From positions 2,696,657 to 2,760,656 of the forward strand of contig NZ_LN913006.1 in the NCBI RefSeq assembly GCF_001487165.1: DNA of 64,000 nt, given 5' to 3'. The stretch is from Blautia massiliensis (ex Durand et al. 2017). Its GTDB lineage: Bacteria > Bacillota > Clostridia > Lachnospirales > Lachnospiraceae. Shown piece by piece: positions 44,955 through 53,746 of this stretch; positions within the stretch are counted from its first letter, which is position 1; the number at the start of each line of letters is the position of its first letter. The notes beneath the pieces are model-generated. The model saw only the letters and a list, made by a program, of their open reading frames with translations. It was not told the origin of the DNA and did no database searches. A program made the translations under genes and the position numbers.

Positions 44955-47900
44955 TTATGCAAGACCTCTTTCTTCCAGCCAGTCGAAGAGAACAACTTTT
45001 TCTGCTTTCTTTCTCTTGGTCATGTGATTGAACTGAAGGATCGTCAGGATCGTGAAGATCACTAACAGTGCAACCATTACAATAATGGAAGTGGTAATGC
45101 TCCGGCCACCGCTGATCGTTGCACGGAATGCATTGACCGTGTAAGTAAACGGAACGTATGCATGGATCTTTGCAACGAATGAAGGTGAAACCTCAACCGG
45201 ATAAGTTCCGGCAGATCCTGCAAGCTGAACGACCATGAATACCAGCATCAGGAAGCTTCCTACTTTACCAAGAGTAATGTTGAAGAAGTACATGATAGAG
45301 GTAAAGGTCATTGATGTCAGGCAGGCGAAGAGTACGGTTTTGCCCATCTCTGCAGGTGTGAATCCGTTAAATGCACGTAACAGCAGGATCAGGCAGATTC
45401 CCTGAAGGATCGCTACCGGATAAAGGACGGAAGCCTTGCTTGCCCACCATGCGAAACCGGATTTCAGTTTGCCCTTATACTGAGCCAGAGGATACATCAG
45501 GCAGAATGCCAGTGCGCCGACCCAGAGGCCTACAGACATCATGTAAGGTGCCATTGCGTGTCCGTTATTCGGGACATCGGTAAGTTTTGTTTCATCGTTT
45601 ACAACAGGAGTTGCGAACATTTTGATCGTTTCATCACTTGCTGAATTGTCTTTTACAGTGGTAGCTCCATCACTGAGGCTTGTGGTCAGTGTCTTGGAAC
45701 CGTCTTTCAGTTCTTTCATACCGCTTCCAAGCTTCTTGGAGCCATCATACAGCTGAGAGGAACCGCTCTGGATCTGGGCAGCGCCATCTGCAAGCTGTTT
45801 TGCACCATTGTTAAGTGTGCTGTTGTTGCTTACAAGCTTCTCGGTACCGCTGAGAAGTGTTGAGGTACCGTTTGCTAATGTCTTAGTACCGTTTGCAAGA
45901 GTAGTAGCACCGCTGGAAAGGGTTTTGGCTCCTGTTGAGAGCTTTTTGGTACCGTCTGTAAGAGCGGAGCTGTTTTCGGAAAGCTTAGCAACACCATCGG
46001 TGTAGGTTGTGATTCCGGTTGTCAGTGTTCCGGAACCATCGGCTAATGCTTTTGTTCCATCTGCAAGAGTAGCAGCACCGCTGGAAAGAGCCTTGGCTCC
46101 TGTTGCCAGTTTCTTGGTGCCGTCTGTAAGAGCAGCACTGTTTTCGGAAAGCTTTGCAATACCATCGGTGTAAGTTGTGATTCCATCTGTCAGTGCCTTA
46201 GAACCATCTGCCAGCTGACCTGCACCGGATTTGATATCCGGAAGTGCGTCAGTGATCTGTTTGCCGGCTGTTTTCAGATTCTTTGCACCGTCGTTGAGCT
46301 GCTTATCATAAGATGTCAGTTGGTCAAATCCATCGTTCAGAGCTTTGATTCCTGCTGCTGCAGCCGGGAAGGCTTCGACTGTGCCGTCTTCCAGAGACTG
46401 AAGTCCTGCGGAAACATTCTTAGTTCCTGTGTTTACAGCCTGTGCACCCTGATACAGCTGGGTAACACCTGCAGAAAGCTGAGCGATCAGATCTGTAGGA
46501 AGCTGACTTGTAGCTGCAGATAACTGCTCTGAACCTGCGCTCATGGTTGTTGCACCTGCACTCATCTGGTTTGCACCATCTGTCATGGTTGTTGCACCCT
46601 CAGAAAGTGTGCCGGCACCCTGAGTCAGTCCTCCGGAGATCTGACTCAGTCCGGAAGCTGCTTCGTTAAGCTTGGAAGCAACAGCATTCAGGTTTTCCTG
46701 AGTAGAAGAGAGCTGACCGGATACACCAGCTGCAAGCTGTGAAACCTGATCAGAATAGCTGCTCATGTAAGAACCGTCCACGCCAGTCATTCCACCGGCT
46801 ACGCTGTTTAAAGCGTTGATCACATCATTCAGAGCTGCTGCGGAAATGGTTCCGTCCTCAGAAGCGGTTGCCTGAATCGCCTGAAGCTGTGCTGCTAAAT
46901 CGGTCATTGTCTGTCCGGCAGTACCGATCTTGGTATTTGCATCAGTAAGTGCTTCCGTTGTCTGCTGTCCGTATCCTGTAAGGATGCTGCTGACCTGATC
47001 ACCTACCTGTGAGAACTGTGTGCCTGCATTCTGGAGAGCAGGGATCAGACTGTCTGTGATACTGCTGCTGGTCTGACTTGTGATGCCTGCGGCCTGAGTG
47101 ATATATCCGGCTGCGTTGTTGATTCCGTCTGCGGCATTGTTCATACCAGCTGCAGCACTGTTCATACCAGCTGCGGCTGTGTCCATACCATCCTTTGCGG
47201 AAGTAAGGCCGGCTGCAAGCTTGTTGATGGATTCCTGTGTTGTTCCCTCTTTCAGAGCAGAAACCTTATCGTTCAGGGCTTTCAGTCCGTTTTCCAGCTG
47301 CTGTGTTCCGGATATCAGTGACTGTGAGTCATCGGTTCCTTTGGTAACACCGGTATTCAGCTGAGAGATACCATTGGAAACTGTTGTGAGTCCGTCTTCA
47401 AGTTTTGCAAGCTCTTTGGCACCGGCTGCGAGTTTTCCAGCACCAGCCACATAGGTGGTAGTTCCATCTGCAAGAGTGTCAGCACCAGCTACATACTGTG
47501 TTGCTCCGTCGGAAAGAGTATCAATACCTGCACTTAATGCATTTGCACCGGATTCCAGGCTGCTTGCACCGGATTTCAGTGTATCAGAATTTTTATTAAG
47601 CTCATCCACACCAGCGGTGTACTGCTGAACACCTCCATCCAGAGTATCTACACCGGTTGTCAGCTCAGGAACCTTTTCTGTCAGAGCTGCAACGCCGCTG
47701 TTCAGCTGGTTTGCACCGGATTCCAGACTGCTTGCACCGGATTTCAGTGCATCAGAATTTTTATTAAGCTCATCCACACCAGCGGTGTATTGCTGAACAC
47801 CTTTATCCAGAGTATCCACACCGGTTGTCAGCTCAGGAACCTTTTCTGTGAGGGTTGCAACGCCGCTGTTCAGCTGATCTGCACCATTGTCCAGGCTCTT

Positions 47901-48620
47901 TGCGCCATCGTTAACCTTTGCAACACCATCGGTGTAGGTCTTAAGACCTTCGGTGAGACTGTCAGCACCGCTTACGAAAGTAAGAGTACTGGTGGAAAGC
48001 TTCTTAAGGTTTTTGGTAATTGTTTTGTTACCATCAGCTGCTGTATTCAGTCCGTCTTCGATCTTTCCGGATCCGTCTGCAGCTTCCTGCATTCCGTCAC
48101 CTGCTTCTGAGATAGAATCAAAAACGGTTTCTGTATAGGTTTCCGTAACCTTGGAAGCAATGTTATCACGAAGCTTCAGCATTGCTGTTTCACTGAGCTT
48201 GGAGGCGATATAGTTGGTTCCAGGGTTTGTCTCATAGGATAGCTCCATTTGCTTTGGATCGTTGTCCATTACAGTGGCTGCGTTTGCGGAGAAATTTTCC
48301 GGAATTTTGATAACCATGTAATAGGTTCCATTGGCCAGACCGTCCTCTGCTGTCTTGCTGTCTACAATGTTAAATGCCATTGAGTCGTTGTCTTTCAGCT
48401 CATCCGTCATGTCCTTACCTATGCTTAAGGTCTTGCCATTATACTCGACAGGTTTGTCTTCGTTTACCACGGCCACTGGCAGGCTGTCTACGTTTCCGTA
48501 AGGATCCCACATGGATTTCAGAAACAGACCTGCATAGATGATCGGGATTACGATAATGGCGATTACGACGATAAGCATGAGCTTGTTACGAAGTAAGCTT
48601 TTCCATTCGTTTTTGATCAT
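44955..48620 (-). CDS. Giant YhgE/Pip-type membrane protein with long repetitive extracellular region
   Basis: About 1,221 residues from the ATG at 48620 (AAAGGGATAGG upstream; the frame reaches 48674 without support). One N-terminal membrane span (KLMLIVVIAIIVIPIIYAGL), then the YhgE domain with YGNVDSLPVAVVNEDKPVEY. A very long region of heptad-like repeats (L-x-x-G-x-x-x-L) covers about 190-1000, and at least five C-terminal spans start near 1023. The family includes phage infection protein and EsaA-like secretion proteins. Two near-identical ~54-residue duplications (DELNKNSDALKSGASSLESG; TYTDGIAKLSENSAALTDGT) show recent expansion. Divergent from a TetR-type gene that likely controls it. 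Confidence 0.88.
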   Translation of the reverse strand: MIKNEWKSLLRNKLMLIVVIAIIVIPIIYAGLFLKSMWDPYGNVDSLPVAVVNEDKPVEYNGKTLSIGKDMTDELKDNDSMAFNIVDSKTAEDGLANGTYYMVIKIPENFSANAATVMDNDPKQMELSYETNPGTNYIASKLSETAMLKLRDNIASKVTETYTETVFDSISEAGDGMQEAADGSGKIEDGLNTAADGNKTITKNLKKLSTSTLTFVSGADSLTEGLKTYTDGVAKVNDGAKSLDNGADQLNSGVATLTEKVPELTTGVDTLDKGVQQYTAGVDELNKNSDALKSGASSLESGANQLNSGVAALTEKVPELTTGVDTLDGGVQQYTAGVDELNKNSDTLKSGASSLESGANALSAGIDTLSDGATQYVAGADTLADGTTTYVAGAGKLAAGAKELAKLEDGLTTVSNGISQLNTGVTKGTDDSQSLISGTQQLENGLKALNDKVSALKEGTTQESINKLAAGLTSAKDGMDTAAAGMNSAAAGMNNAADGINNAAGYITQAAGITSQTSSSITDSLIPALQNAGTQFSQVGDQVSSILTGYGQQTTEALTDANTKIGTAGQTMTDLAAQLQAIQATASEDGTISAAALNDVINALNSVAGGMTGVDGSYMSSYSDQVSQLAAGVSGQLSSTQENLNAVASKLNEAASGLSQISGGLTQGAGTLSEGATTMTDGANQMSAGATTMSAGSEQLSAATSQLPTDLIAQLSAGVTQLYQGAQAVNTGTKNVSAGLQSLEDGTVEAFPAAAAGIKALNDGFDQLTSYDKQLNDGAKNLKTAGKQITDALPDIKSGAGQLADGSKALTDGITTYTDGIAKLSENSAALTDGTKKLATGAKALSSGAATLADGTKALADGSGTLTTGITTYTDGVAKLSENSSALTDGTKKLSTGAKTLSSGATTLANGTKTLANGTSTLLSGTEKLVSNNSTLNNGAKQLADGAAQIQSGSSQLYDGSKKLGSGMKELKDGSKTLTTSLSDGATTVKDNSASDETIKMFATPVVNDETKLTDVPNNGHAMAPYMMSVGLWVGALAFCLMYPLAQYKGKLKSGFAWWASKASVLYPVAILQGICLILLLRAFNGFTPAEMGKTVLFACLTSMTFTSIMYFFNITLGKVGSFLMLVFMVVQLAGSAGTYPVEVSPSFVAKIHAYVPFTYTVNAFRATISGGRSITTSIIVMVALLVIFTILTILQFNHMTKRKKAEKVVLFDWLEERGLA

Positions 48621-48662
48621 ATTACCTATCCCTTTCTTATTAAATTGTATTATCAAACATAG

Positions 48663-48674
48663 TTGATTAATCAA
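48663..48674. promoter_or_regulatory. Palindrome TTGATTAATCAA upstream of the YhgE gene
   Basis: Perfect 12-base palindrome in the leader, flanked by ATTATCAAAC (48649) and ATTATCAAAC (48744) in direct orientation. A plausible operator for the divergently encoded TetR-type regulator. Confidence 0.45.
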
Positions 48675-48778
48675 ACTTTATTCCAGTAATGGCAACGAGA
48701 TCTATTAATCATATTAAAATCTATTAATAGCTTTATATTCCATTATCAAACAAAGTGTTGATTTTCTTTACGTGATGT

Positions 48779-48807
48779 ATTATACTAAACACATACCACA
48801 GATACAA
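48779..48807 (-). promoter_or_regulatory. Promoter of the YhgE gene
   Basis: On the minus strand TTGTAT (48807-48802), a 17-base spacer and TATAAT (48784-48779). It would give a leader of about 150 bases that includes the palindromic TTGATTAATCAA. Confidence 0.6.
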
Positions 48808-49202
48808 CCATTAAATCTTTACTGAATGTATATTAATAGACGGAAATAATGGAAGTGTCTATTACAAATAAAAAACTGCATAATAGACAAAAAGTACGTT
48901 ATTTACTTTGAATTTATGTGCAGTTGGTAATATTAAATGCAGACAGGATTCCTATGTTTCAACACAAATATGCAGCAGATATCTGGTATCGTGTAGGTCG
49001 GCGTCGTTAACAATTTTGATCTTGTCAATTCTTAACAACAGCAGATATCTGGTATCATACAGATCGGCGTAGAGAAAGCGAATGCTTTTATTCGTTTGAA
49101 GGATGCATTATGCATTGTATGACAGTTGCAGAGTATCGTAAGTAACAGGTGATTGAGGTGGAGGAAACGTGCTTGCTTTTTTGAATTGCAGGGGGAATTA
49201 AG
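48808..49202. other. Divergent spacer before the TetR gene
   Basis: A direct repeat GCAGATATCTGGTATC plus (A/G)T(A/G)(C/T)AG(A/G)TCGGCGT is present at 48975-49004 and 49041-49070 (66 bases apart), each containing AGATATCT. At 49079-49094 lies CGAAT-GCTTTT-ATTCG, a variant of the mnmE-leader hairpin with both stem sides changed. ATAGAC...GTCTAT (48837-48863) is another inverted pair. Confidence 0.6.
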
Positions 49203-49793
49203 ATGGCGGAAAAAGTTGACAGAAGAGTACGTAAGACCAAGGCACAGTTGCGAGCGGGGCTTGCCCGTCTTATGCAGAAGAAGAGCATTAAGGAAATTAC
49301 GGTAAAGGAACTGGTGGAAGAAGTTGATATCAACCGCTCCACATTTTATCTTCACTATACAGATATCTATCAGATGCTGGAATCCATAGAGGCTGAATTG
49401 ATGGAGGAAATCATGCATCTGGTGGCAGACTATCCGCTGGATCCTCTTAATAATAAGGAGAGCTCGTATCCTTTTATTGAGCAGATATTTACGATCCTGG
49501 ATCATAATAAGGATATTTGTATCGCACTTCTTGGAAAGAATGGAGATATGGCTTTTGTGAATCGTATAGAAAAACTGATCGCAGATACAGTGCTGCATCG
49601 CTTGTCAATTCGTCTTCCGAAAGACAACCGTGATATTGAGTATGCGTATGCGTTTTGTCTGAATGGATGCGTGGGAATGATCAAGACATGGCTGTCTTCT
49701 GAGAATCAGGAGAGTACACAGCATATGGCAGAGCTGACACATAAGCTGATCGATAATACAACACACATGTATCTGGAGCAGGCACTTAGATAA
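49203..49793 (+). CDS. TetR/AcrR family transcriptional regulator
   Basis: 196 residues. N-terminal DNA-binding domain with RVRKTKAQLRAGLARLMQKK, ITVKELVEEVDINRSTFYLH as the helix-turn-helix and YTDIYQMLE; the C-terminal part resembles the TetR_C_8/DhaS-like ligand domain. Probably represses the divergent YhgE/Pip gene and itself. The signal sensed is unknown. Its terminator contains a parS site. Confidence 0.9.
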   Translation: MAEKVDRRVRKTKAQLRAGLARLMQKKSIKEITVKELVEEVDINRSTFYLHYTDIYQMLESIEAELMEEIMHLVADYPLDPLNNKESSYPFIEQIFTILDHNKDICIALLGKNGDMAFVNRIEKLIADTVLHRLSIRLPKDNRDIEYAYAFCLNGCVGMIKTWLSSENQESTQHMAELTHKLIDNTTHMYLEQALR

Positions 49794-49830
49794 GAGAAAT
49801 GTCCGGATGCATGCTGTGAGTCTGGTAAAA

Positions 49831-49903
49831 AATAAAGAGTATTGTTTCACGTTTGTTTGAGGGAAACCTCATGTTTCACGTGAAACAGTACTCTTTTTTT
49901 ATT
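49831..49903 (+). terminator. Terminator of the TetR gene, with parS in its 3' arm
   Basis: AATAAAGAGTATTGTTTCAC at 49831 pairs with GTGAAACAGTACTC followed by TTTTTTT at 49881-49900. An inner GAGGGAAACCTC sits near the loop. The downstream arm contains the parS at 49872-49887. Confidence 0.8.
49872..49887. promoter_or_regulatory. parS: parS site 2 (inside a terminator)
   Basis: Perfect TGTTTCACGTGAAACA in the 3' arm of the TetR-gene terminator. A second, degenerate half (TGTTTCACGTTTG) is in the 5' arm at 49843. Confidence 0.92.
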
Positions 49904-50046
49904 GGCTTTTTGTTGGTTTATAGCATTTCCACAAATTACTGCATGAAGCTCAACGTCTCCGAACATAAACAATGTTCTTTTGATACGTTGATTTCCAAAA
50001 TTACTATAGATAAATTTTGTTTTTGATGCCGGATCATAAGTTGTTT

Positions 50047-51000
50047 TTACAGGAAAATAGCTACCTGTTCCAGGAAATGTTCCGGATCTTCCAGATGAGG
50101 AAGATGTCTGGTTTCCGGGATCACAGCGGTTTCAATGGAAGAATTCAGCTTCTGGTATTCCTCTGCGATAAGAGAAGCGGAAGCTTCTTTTTCTCCGGAA
50201 ATAATATAGATGCATGCATCGGAAGATTCTACGGCATTATTAATGCTGATATTCAGGTATTTGCCAATGTAGCTGGAATACAGATATTTGGCGTTGGAAC
50301 CACCCTTGTGAGCGGATTCATAATAGGTGTCTACCAGTGTATTTGTTACATGGAAGGGATTGTAGAACAGCTTTTCCATAAACAGACTGCTGATGGATTC
50401 GCGGGAAGCTACCATATGATAGATCAGAGTTCCGAAAATCGGAAGCTCGATAAAATACTTAAAGAGCTTGTTGTCTTTACAAGGTGCCTGCTTCAGGGAA
50501 CTGAAGCTTGGTGGATTGACCAGCATGATTTTGCGGAAATGGTCGGAATTGTTACGGTAAGCCATGATCGCAAAAGAACCTGAGAAACCACTGGCAATAA
50601 CATCGGTTTCCTCACGAATCACATTCTTGGCAAAATCACAGAGTAACTGAGCAAATACAAAATTGGTATAAGTAATATCCGGTTTTTCGGAACGTCCACA
50701 TCCAAGAAGATCAATGGTGTAAACTGTATGTTCGGTTGCGAGCTGCTTCTCTATGGCATTCCATTCATAACCGGAAGCACCTGGCATGATATCATGAATA
50801 AGAAGAATAGGGGTGCCATGTCCCTGCTTTGTATAAAAAATCTTTCCAAAACGCCAGTCATAGGTTTTGCTGTGTGGCTGTTCCAGCATATCTTTAAGCT
50901 GAGATGTGGCATCTATGAAACGGTTAGCAATATGAATAACACCTGCGGCAGTTCCGACTAAAGCTGCAAGAGTAAGTAGTCTGTGTCCATTTTTCTTCAT
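50047..51000 (-). CDS. Alpha/beta hydrolase with N-terminal membrane anchor
   Basis: 317 residues. An N-terminal hydrophobic segment (LLTLAALVGTAAGVIHIA) suggests a membrane anchor or signal. Core: TPILLIHDIMPGASGYEW as oxyanion region, VYTIDLLGCGRSEKPDITYT, the nucleophile elbow GFSGS (residue Ser near 140), and a likely catalytic His in TRHLPHLEDPE. The acidic member may be the Glu/Asp near IYIISGEKEAS. Substrate unknown. Stands alone on the minus strand. Confidence 0.85.
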   Translation of the reverse strand: MKKNGHRLLTLAALVGTAAGVIHIANRFIDATSQLKDMLEQPHSKTYDWRFGKIFYTKQGHGTPILLIHDIMPGASGYEWNAIEKQLATEHTVYTIDLLGCGRSEKPDITYTNFVFAQLLCDFAKNVIREETDVIASGFSGSFAIMAYRNNSDHFRKIMLVNPPSFSSLKQAPCKDNKLFKYFIELPIFGTLIYHMVASRESISSLFMEKLFYNPFHVTNTLVDTYYESAHKGGSNAKYLYSSYIGKYLNISINNAVESSDACIYIISGEKEASASLIAEEYQKLNSSIETAVIPETRHLPHLEDPEHFLEQVAIFL

Positions 51001-51206
51001 TAAAAAGCCTCCTGGAATTCGTAAAAATAATCAGGACAGATGTAACGTAATTCAGATATCTGATCTGATTTTTTCTGAATATTTCTTTGCTTTATTATAC
51101 GACAGGAACGAAAAATTTACAATGTTTTTGTAGGAACCCTAACCTTGTTATTGTATGCTGACGCTACTGTCCATTCTGTTCTTGGCGATGATCGCTAAGT
51201 TGCTGT
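51001..51206. other. Spacer upstream of the alpha/beta hydrolase
   Basis: AT-rich; no gene seen. Contains GGCGATGATCGCTA (51184), a short hairpin at the edge of the repeated module that follows. Confidence 0.5.
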
Positions 51207-51340
51207 TCGTTCTGCTTTCAGTAACGCGCTTCGCAATGCAAAGAATTTATGTTGATCGCATAAATTGGTGCGGTATGGTCTCGGGCTTTCTGCGACCTTC
51301 GTTTATAAAAAAATTACGGAATATTATCAGCGAACAGTAG
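51207..51340. repeat. Module M, copy 1
   Basis: About 130 bases related to 52697-52823: both carry CACTTCG/CGCTTCGC(A/G)ATGCA, an AATTTATG...CATAAATT hairpin, a GGTATGTC-like block, GGGCTTTC and the end ...CAG(C/T)(G/T)AACAGTA. Each copy is followed by a ~165-bp module. Confidence 0.65.
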
Positions 51341-51385
51341 CATCGCCAATACGCTTTATGATACATAAAAATCAGATTTGGAACC

Positions 51386-51540
51386 GAATCAAGTAAGTCC
51401 CCTGCTTTAATTGCGAAGAGCAATAAGCAGAGGGCGTGGACTTGCTTGTATCAGGAGAAGGAAAAGCTCCTTCTGATAAACTGCGAAGCAGTTATTTGGT
51501 TATGAGCAAGTAGCGAAGAGGATGCTGTTATCCGCTGGAA
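51386..51540. repeat. ~165-bp four-hairpin module, copy U1
   Basis: GAATCAAGTAAGTCCCCTGC opens a long hairpin (AAGTCC, TGCTT, ATTGC on one side; GCAAT, AAGCA, GGACTT on the other). Then come AGGAG...CTCCT, AACTGC-GAA-GCAGTT, and GGAT-GCTGTT-ATCC. Confidence 0.85.
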
Positions 51541-51568
51541 TGCTTTTATACTTCAGTAGAATACCAAG

Positions 51569-51584
51569 TGTTTCACGTGAAACA
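51569..51584. promoter_or_regulatory. parS: parS site 3
   Basis: Perfect TGTTTCACGTGAAACA between module U1 and the 3' end of the SseB-like gene. Confidence 0.93.
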
Positions 51585-51612
51585 TTGGACTTGTTATCCG
51601 ACAGAGCTGATG

Positions 51613-52062
51613 CTATACAGGATTGCCGAGGATGATGTTGATAAGAGTTTTGTTCAGCATCAGTGTGCGGTTCCATGGATTGAGAATTACTCCCTCAACA
51701 GACGGTTCTTGCAATGCAGAAGCAAAAATTTTATCAATATCTGCGGTAAATGTGGACATGATCTTATCACTGCCTTTTAACTCTTCGTCAAAGCTGGTAA
51801 ATGCAGCCCACCATTGCTTTCCATCGTTGGTTTTGATCGCATGAAGAGAAATTTTCCCATCACCTTTTGGAGGTTCTACAGCAATGATTAGCTGTGCCTG
51901 CTCCTGCATTCTGTGACGGATCACGGTGAGAGTATGAGCAAGCATTTCTTCGGTTGCTTCTTTTTGGAGTGCTGCAATGGCAGTTTCGATCTTTTCATTG
52001 CCATTTAAAGTCTTGTCTAATTGTTCTTTATAGAAATCGTTGCGATTATTTGTGGTGTTCAT
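51613..52062 (-). CDS. SseB-like family protein
   Basis: 149 residues from the ATG at 52062 (AAAGGA upstream; earlier in-frame codons run into a palindromic repeat). Pattern of the SseB N-terminal family: LIIAVEPPKGDGKISLHAIK, GKQWWAAFTSFDEELKGSD and GVILNPWNRTLMLNKTLI. The family includes enhanced-serine-sensitivity protein B; the biochemical role is unclear. An isolated gene in a repeat-rich region. Confidence 0.75.
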   Translation of the reverse strand: MNTTNNRNDFYKEQLDKTLNGNEKIETAIAALQKEATEEMLAHTLTVIRHRMQEQAQLIIAVEPPKGDGKISLHAIKTNDGKQWWAAFTSFDEELKGSDKIMSTFTADIDKIFASALQEPSVEGVILNPWNRTLMLNKTLINIILGNPV

Positions 52063-52096
52063 GTATAAAATATTCCTTTCAACCAGATGATAAATG

Positions 52097-52263
52097 ACTA
52101 GTACAGCGAATATTAAGTAACCGCCATATTGACTTGCCTGATTTTTCATATGCTGCGTTGTCGTCAATCGCCGTAGCCACCGCTACGCCTCATTCCTTCG
52201 CCTTGCATATGAGAAAATCATCCTACGTCAATATAGCAGAAACTTAATTTTCGCTGTACTAGT
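52097..52263. repeat. 167-bp imperfect palindrome
   Basis: ACTAGTACAGCGAATATTAAGT at the left is mirrored by ACTTAATTTTCGCTGTACTAGT at the right; inner parts ATATTGAC / GTCAATAT and ATTTTCATATGC / GCATATGAGAAAAT also match. The core is CGCCGTAGCCACCGCTACGC. It lies in the upstream region of the SseB-like gene and abuts the next palindrome. Confidence 0.87.
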
Positions 52264-52419
52264 ACATTGTTTTCGAAATAACTATACCAATTACTTATTG
52301 GTGAATCCGACTGCACAGATCTAAAAGCCTCAGCATAGCCAGCTACGCCTGCATTTTTATACCTGCACACTCGAATCCACATCCCACGCGATTGGTATAG
52401 TTATTTACGAAACAATGTA
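52263..52419. repeat. 157-bp imperfect palindrome adjoining the previous one
   Basis: TACATTGTTTTCGAAATAAC and the following TATACCAAT are mirrored by ATTGGTATAGTTATTTACGA and AACAATGTA. The core is GCATAGCCAGCTACGC. No ORF. Same length class and core style as 33647-33810 and 52097-52263, but the arms differ. Confidence 0.85.
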
Positions 52420-52512
52420 TTAGCCGCAAACTGCAAGGCGTTTGCGAATGCTTTCTTTATGGATTATAGCATTTCAGGGGAAAATGAGGCAAGAGAAGAA
52501 GTGTTTTTAACT

Positions 52513-52663
52513 GAATCAAATAAGTCCCCTGGTTCGATTGCGAAAAGCAATAATCGGGGGAACTTGCTTGCATCAGGAGAAGTGCAGGCTCCTTCTGATA
52601 AACTGCGAAGCACTTATTCGGTTATGAGCAAGTAGTGAAGCGGATGCTTTTATCTGCTTGAAT
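52513..52663. repeat. ~165-bp four-hairpin module, copy U2
   Basis: Starts GAATCAAATAAGTCCCCTGG and ends CGGATGCTTTTATCTGCTTG; the AACTGCGAAGCACTT and TCAGGAGAAG...CTCCTTCTGA segments are conserved. Confidence 0.85.
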
Positions 52664-52696
52664 TAAATCAAAAAGTTTCCTGATTACTGATCACTT

Positions 52697-52823
52697 CGTT
52701 CTTGGTAATACACTTCGCGATGCACAGAAATTATGCTAATCACATAAATTTGCATGGTATGTCCAGGGCTTTCAGTGGTCTTTGCTCACAAAAAAACTCG
52801 GAGGATAATATTACCAGTTAACA
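52697..52823. repeat. Module M, copy 2
   Basis: Matches 51207-51340 with many substitutions; keeps the AAATTATG...CATAAATTT hairpin and leads directly into U3. Confidence 0.6.
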
Positions 52824-53072
52824 GTAAGTCTCCTGCTTCAATTACGAAAAAGTAAAAAGTAATAAGTAATAAGCAGTGGGTGGCGTGTATTAGGAAGAAT
52901 GCGACGGCGTTTAGAAACGGGGAAAGGAATAGTGGGCATGTCTGAAAACAAGGTACTGCACTAATTCATGTGGCCACTGTTATGGGTACATTGTAAGCAG
53001 GTCCTGATAAATTGCAAAGTAGCTATTGGGTGTAGAACTGCGTAGCGAATACGGGTATTTTTATTCGTTTGA
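52824..53072. repeat. ~165-bp four-hairpin module, copy U3 (expanded, degraded)
   Basis: Begins GTAAGTCTCCTGCTTCAATT, carries an extra ~80 bases in the middle, and ends ACTGCGTAGCGAATACGGGT with ATTTTTATTCGTTTGAT. Confidence 0.7.
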
Positions 53073-53600
53073 TCCCAAATTGGATAGATATGTTTGCACA
53101 CTTGAAGGTGAGTTGCCAGATACTGTCATCAGTATTCCCCATGATTTCGGTCAGATGCTTTTGTGAACTGGATGGGGAATTAACAAGTTAAGTGAATGTA
53201 GTAAAAATGTGTATTTATATGAAAAAATGGAGGGTAAGGCGGAAAATATGGGGGATTTTATAGAAAAACGATATAAGAGTAAGGATGAAATAAAGAGAAA
53301 TAAGAGATTATTTCTGCGAAGAGAACGCTATGATAATGATAATAACACAAACGTTAAGTACGATAAAAAGGACTTTATAAAAGAAAATACTGGCAAATAA
53401 AGAGAAATAATAGGATATTTACGAATAAAAAAGTATTAAAGTACAAATTATAGTACTTTAAATAAAAAAGTACGATAAAACGTACTTTACGCGCATGTAC
53501 ATATAAAAAAGCCTTAAAATATAAAATGTGCACCTGCACACATACGGCAAAAAGATAAAATATAGATCCGTTCCTGCTTTAAACATGTGAAATTTTGATT
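53073..53600. other. AT-rich spacer without a convincing gene
   Basis: Two hairpins, AAAGTAC-AAATTAT-AGTACTTT (53438-53460) and AAAGTACG...CGTACTTT (53468-53488), are close together and may act as a terminator pair. The 63-codon open frame at 53209 is Lys-rich and lacks a persuasive ribosome site. Confidence 0.5.
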
Positions 53601-53746
53601 GATCGAATAAAAGAAAGTAGCTGCTTCGATTACAAAAAAACAATAAGCTGTGGGTGGGAAAATACTTGTACTCTTCCTGATAAACTGTAAAACAGCTATT
53701 TTGTGTAAAACTATGATCGAATGCAAAAATTTTTGTCCGCATGACT
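53601..53746. repeat. ~165-bp four-hairpin module, copy U4 (degraded)
   Basis: Recognisable by GCTGCTTCGATTAC, CAATAAGCTGTGGGTGGG, CTTCCTGATAAACTGTAAAAC and a final GCATGACT. Confidence 0.65.

Noticed and set aside
53209..53400. Small Lys-rich protein of 63 residues
   Set aside because: Composition reflects AT-rich DNA, the start lacks a convincing ribosome site, and it lies in a decayed repeat region.
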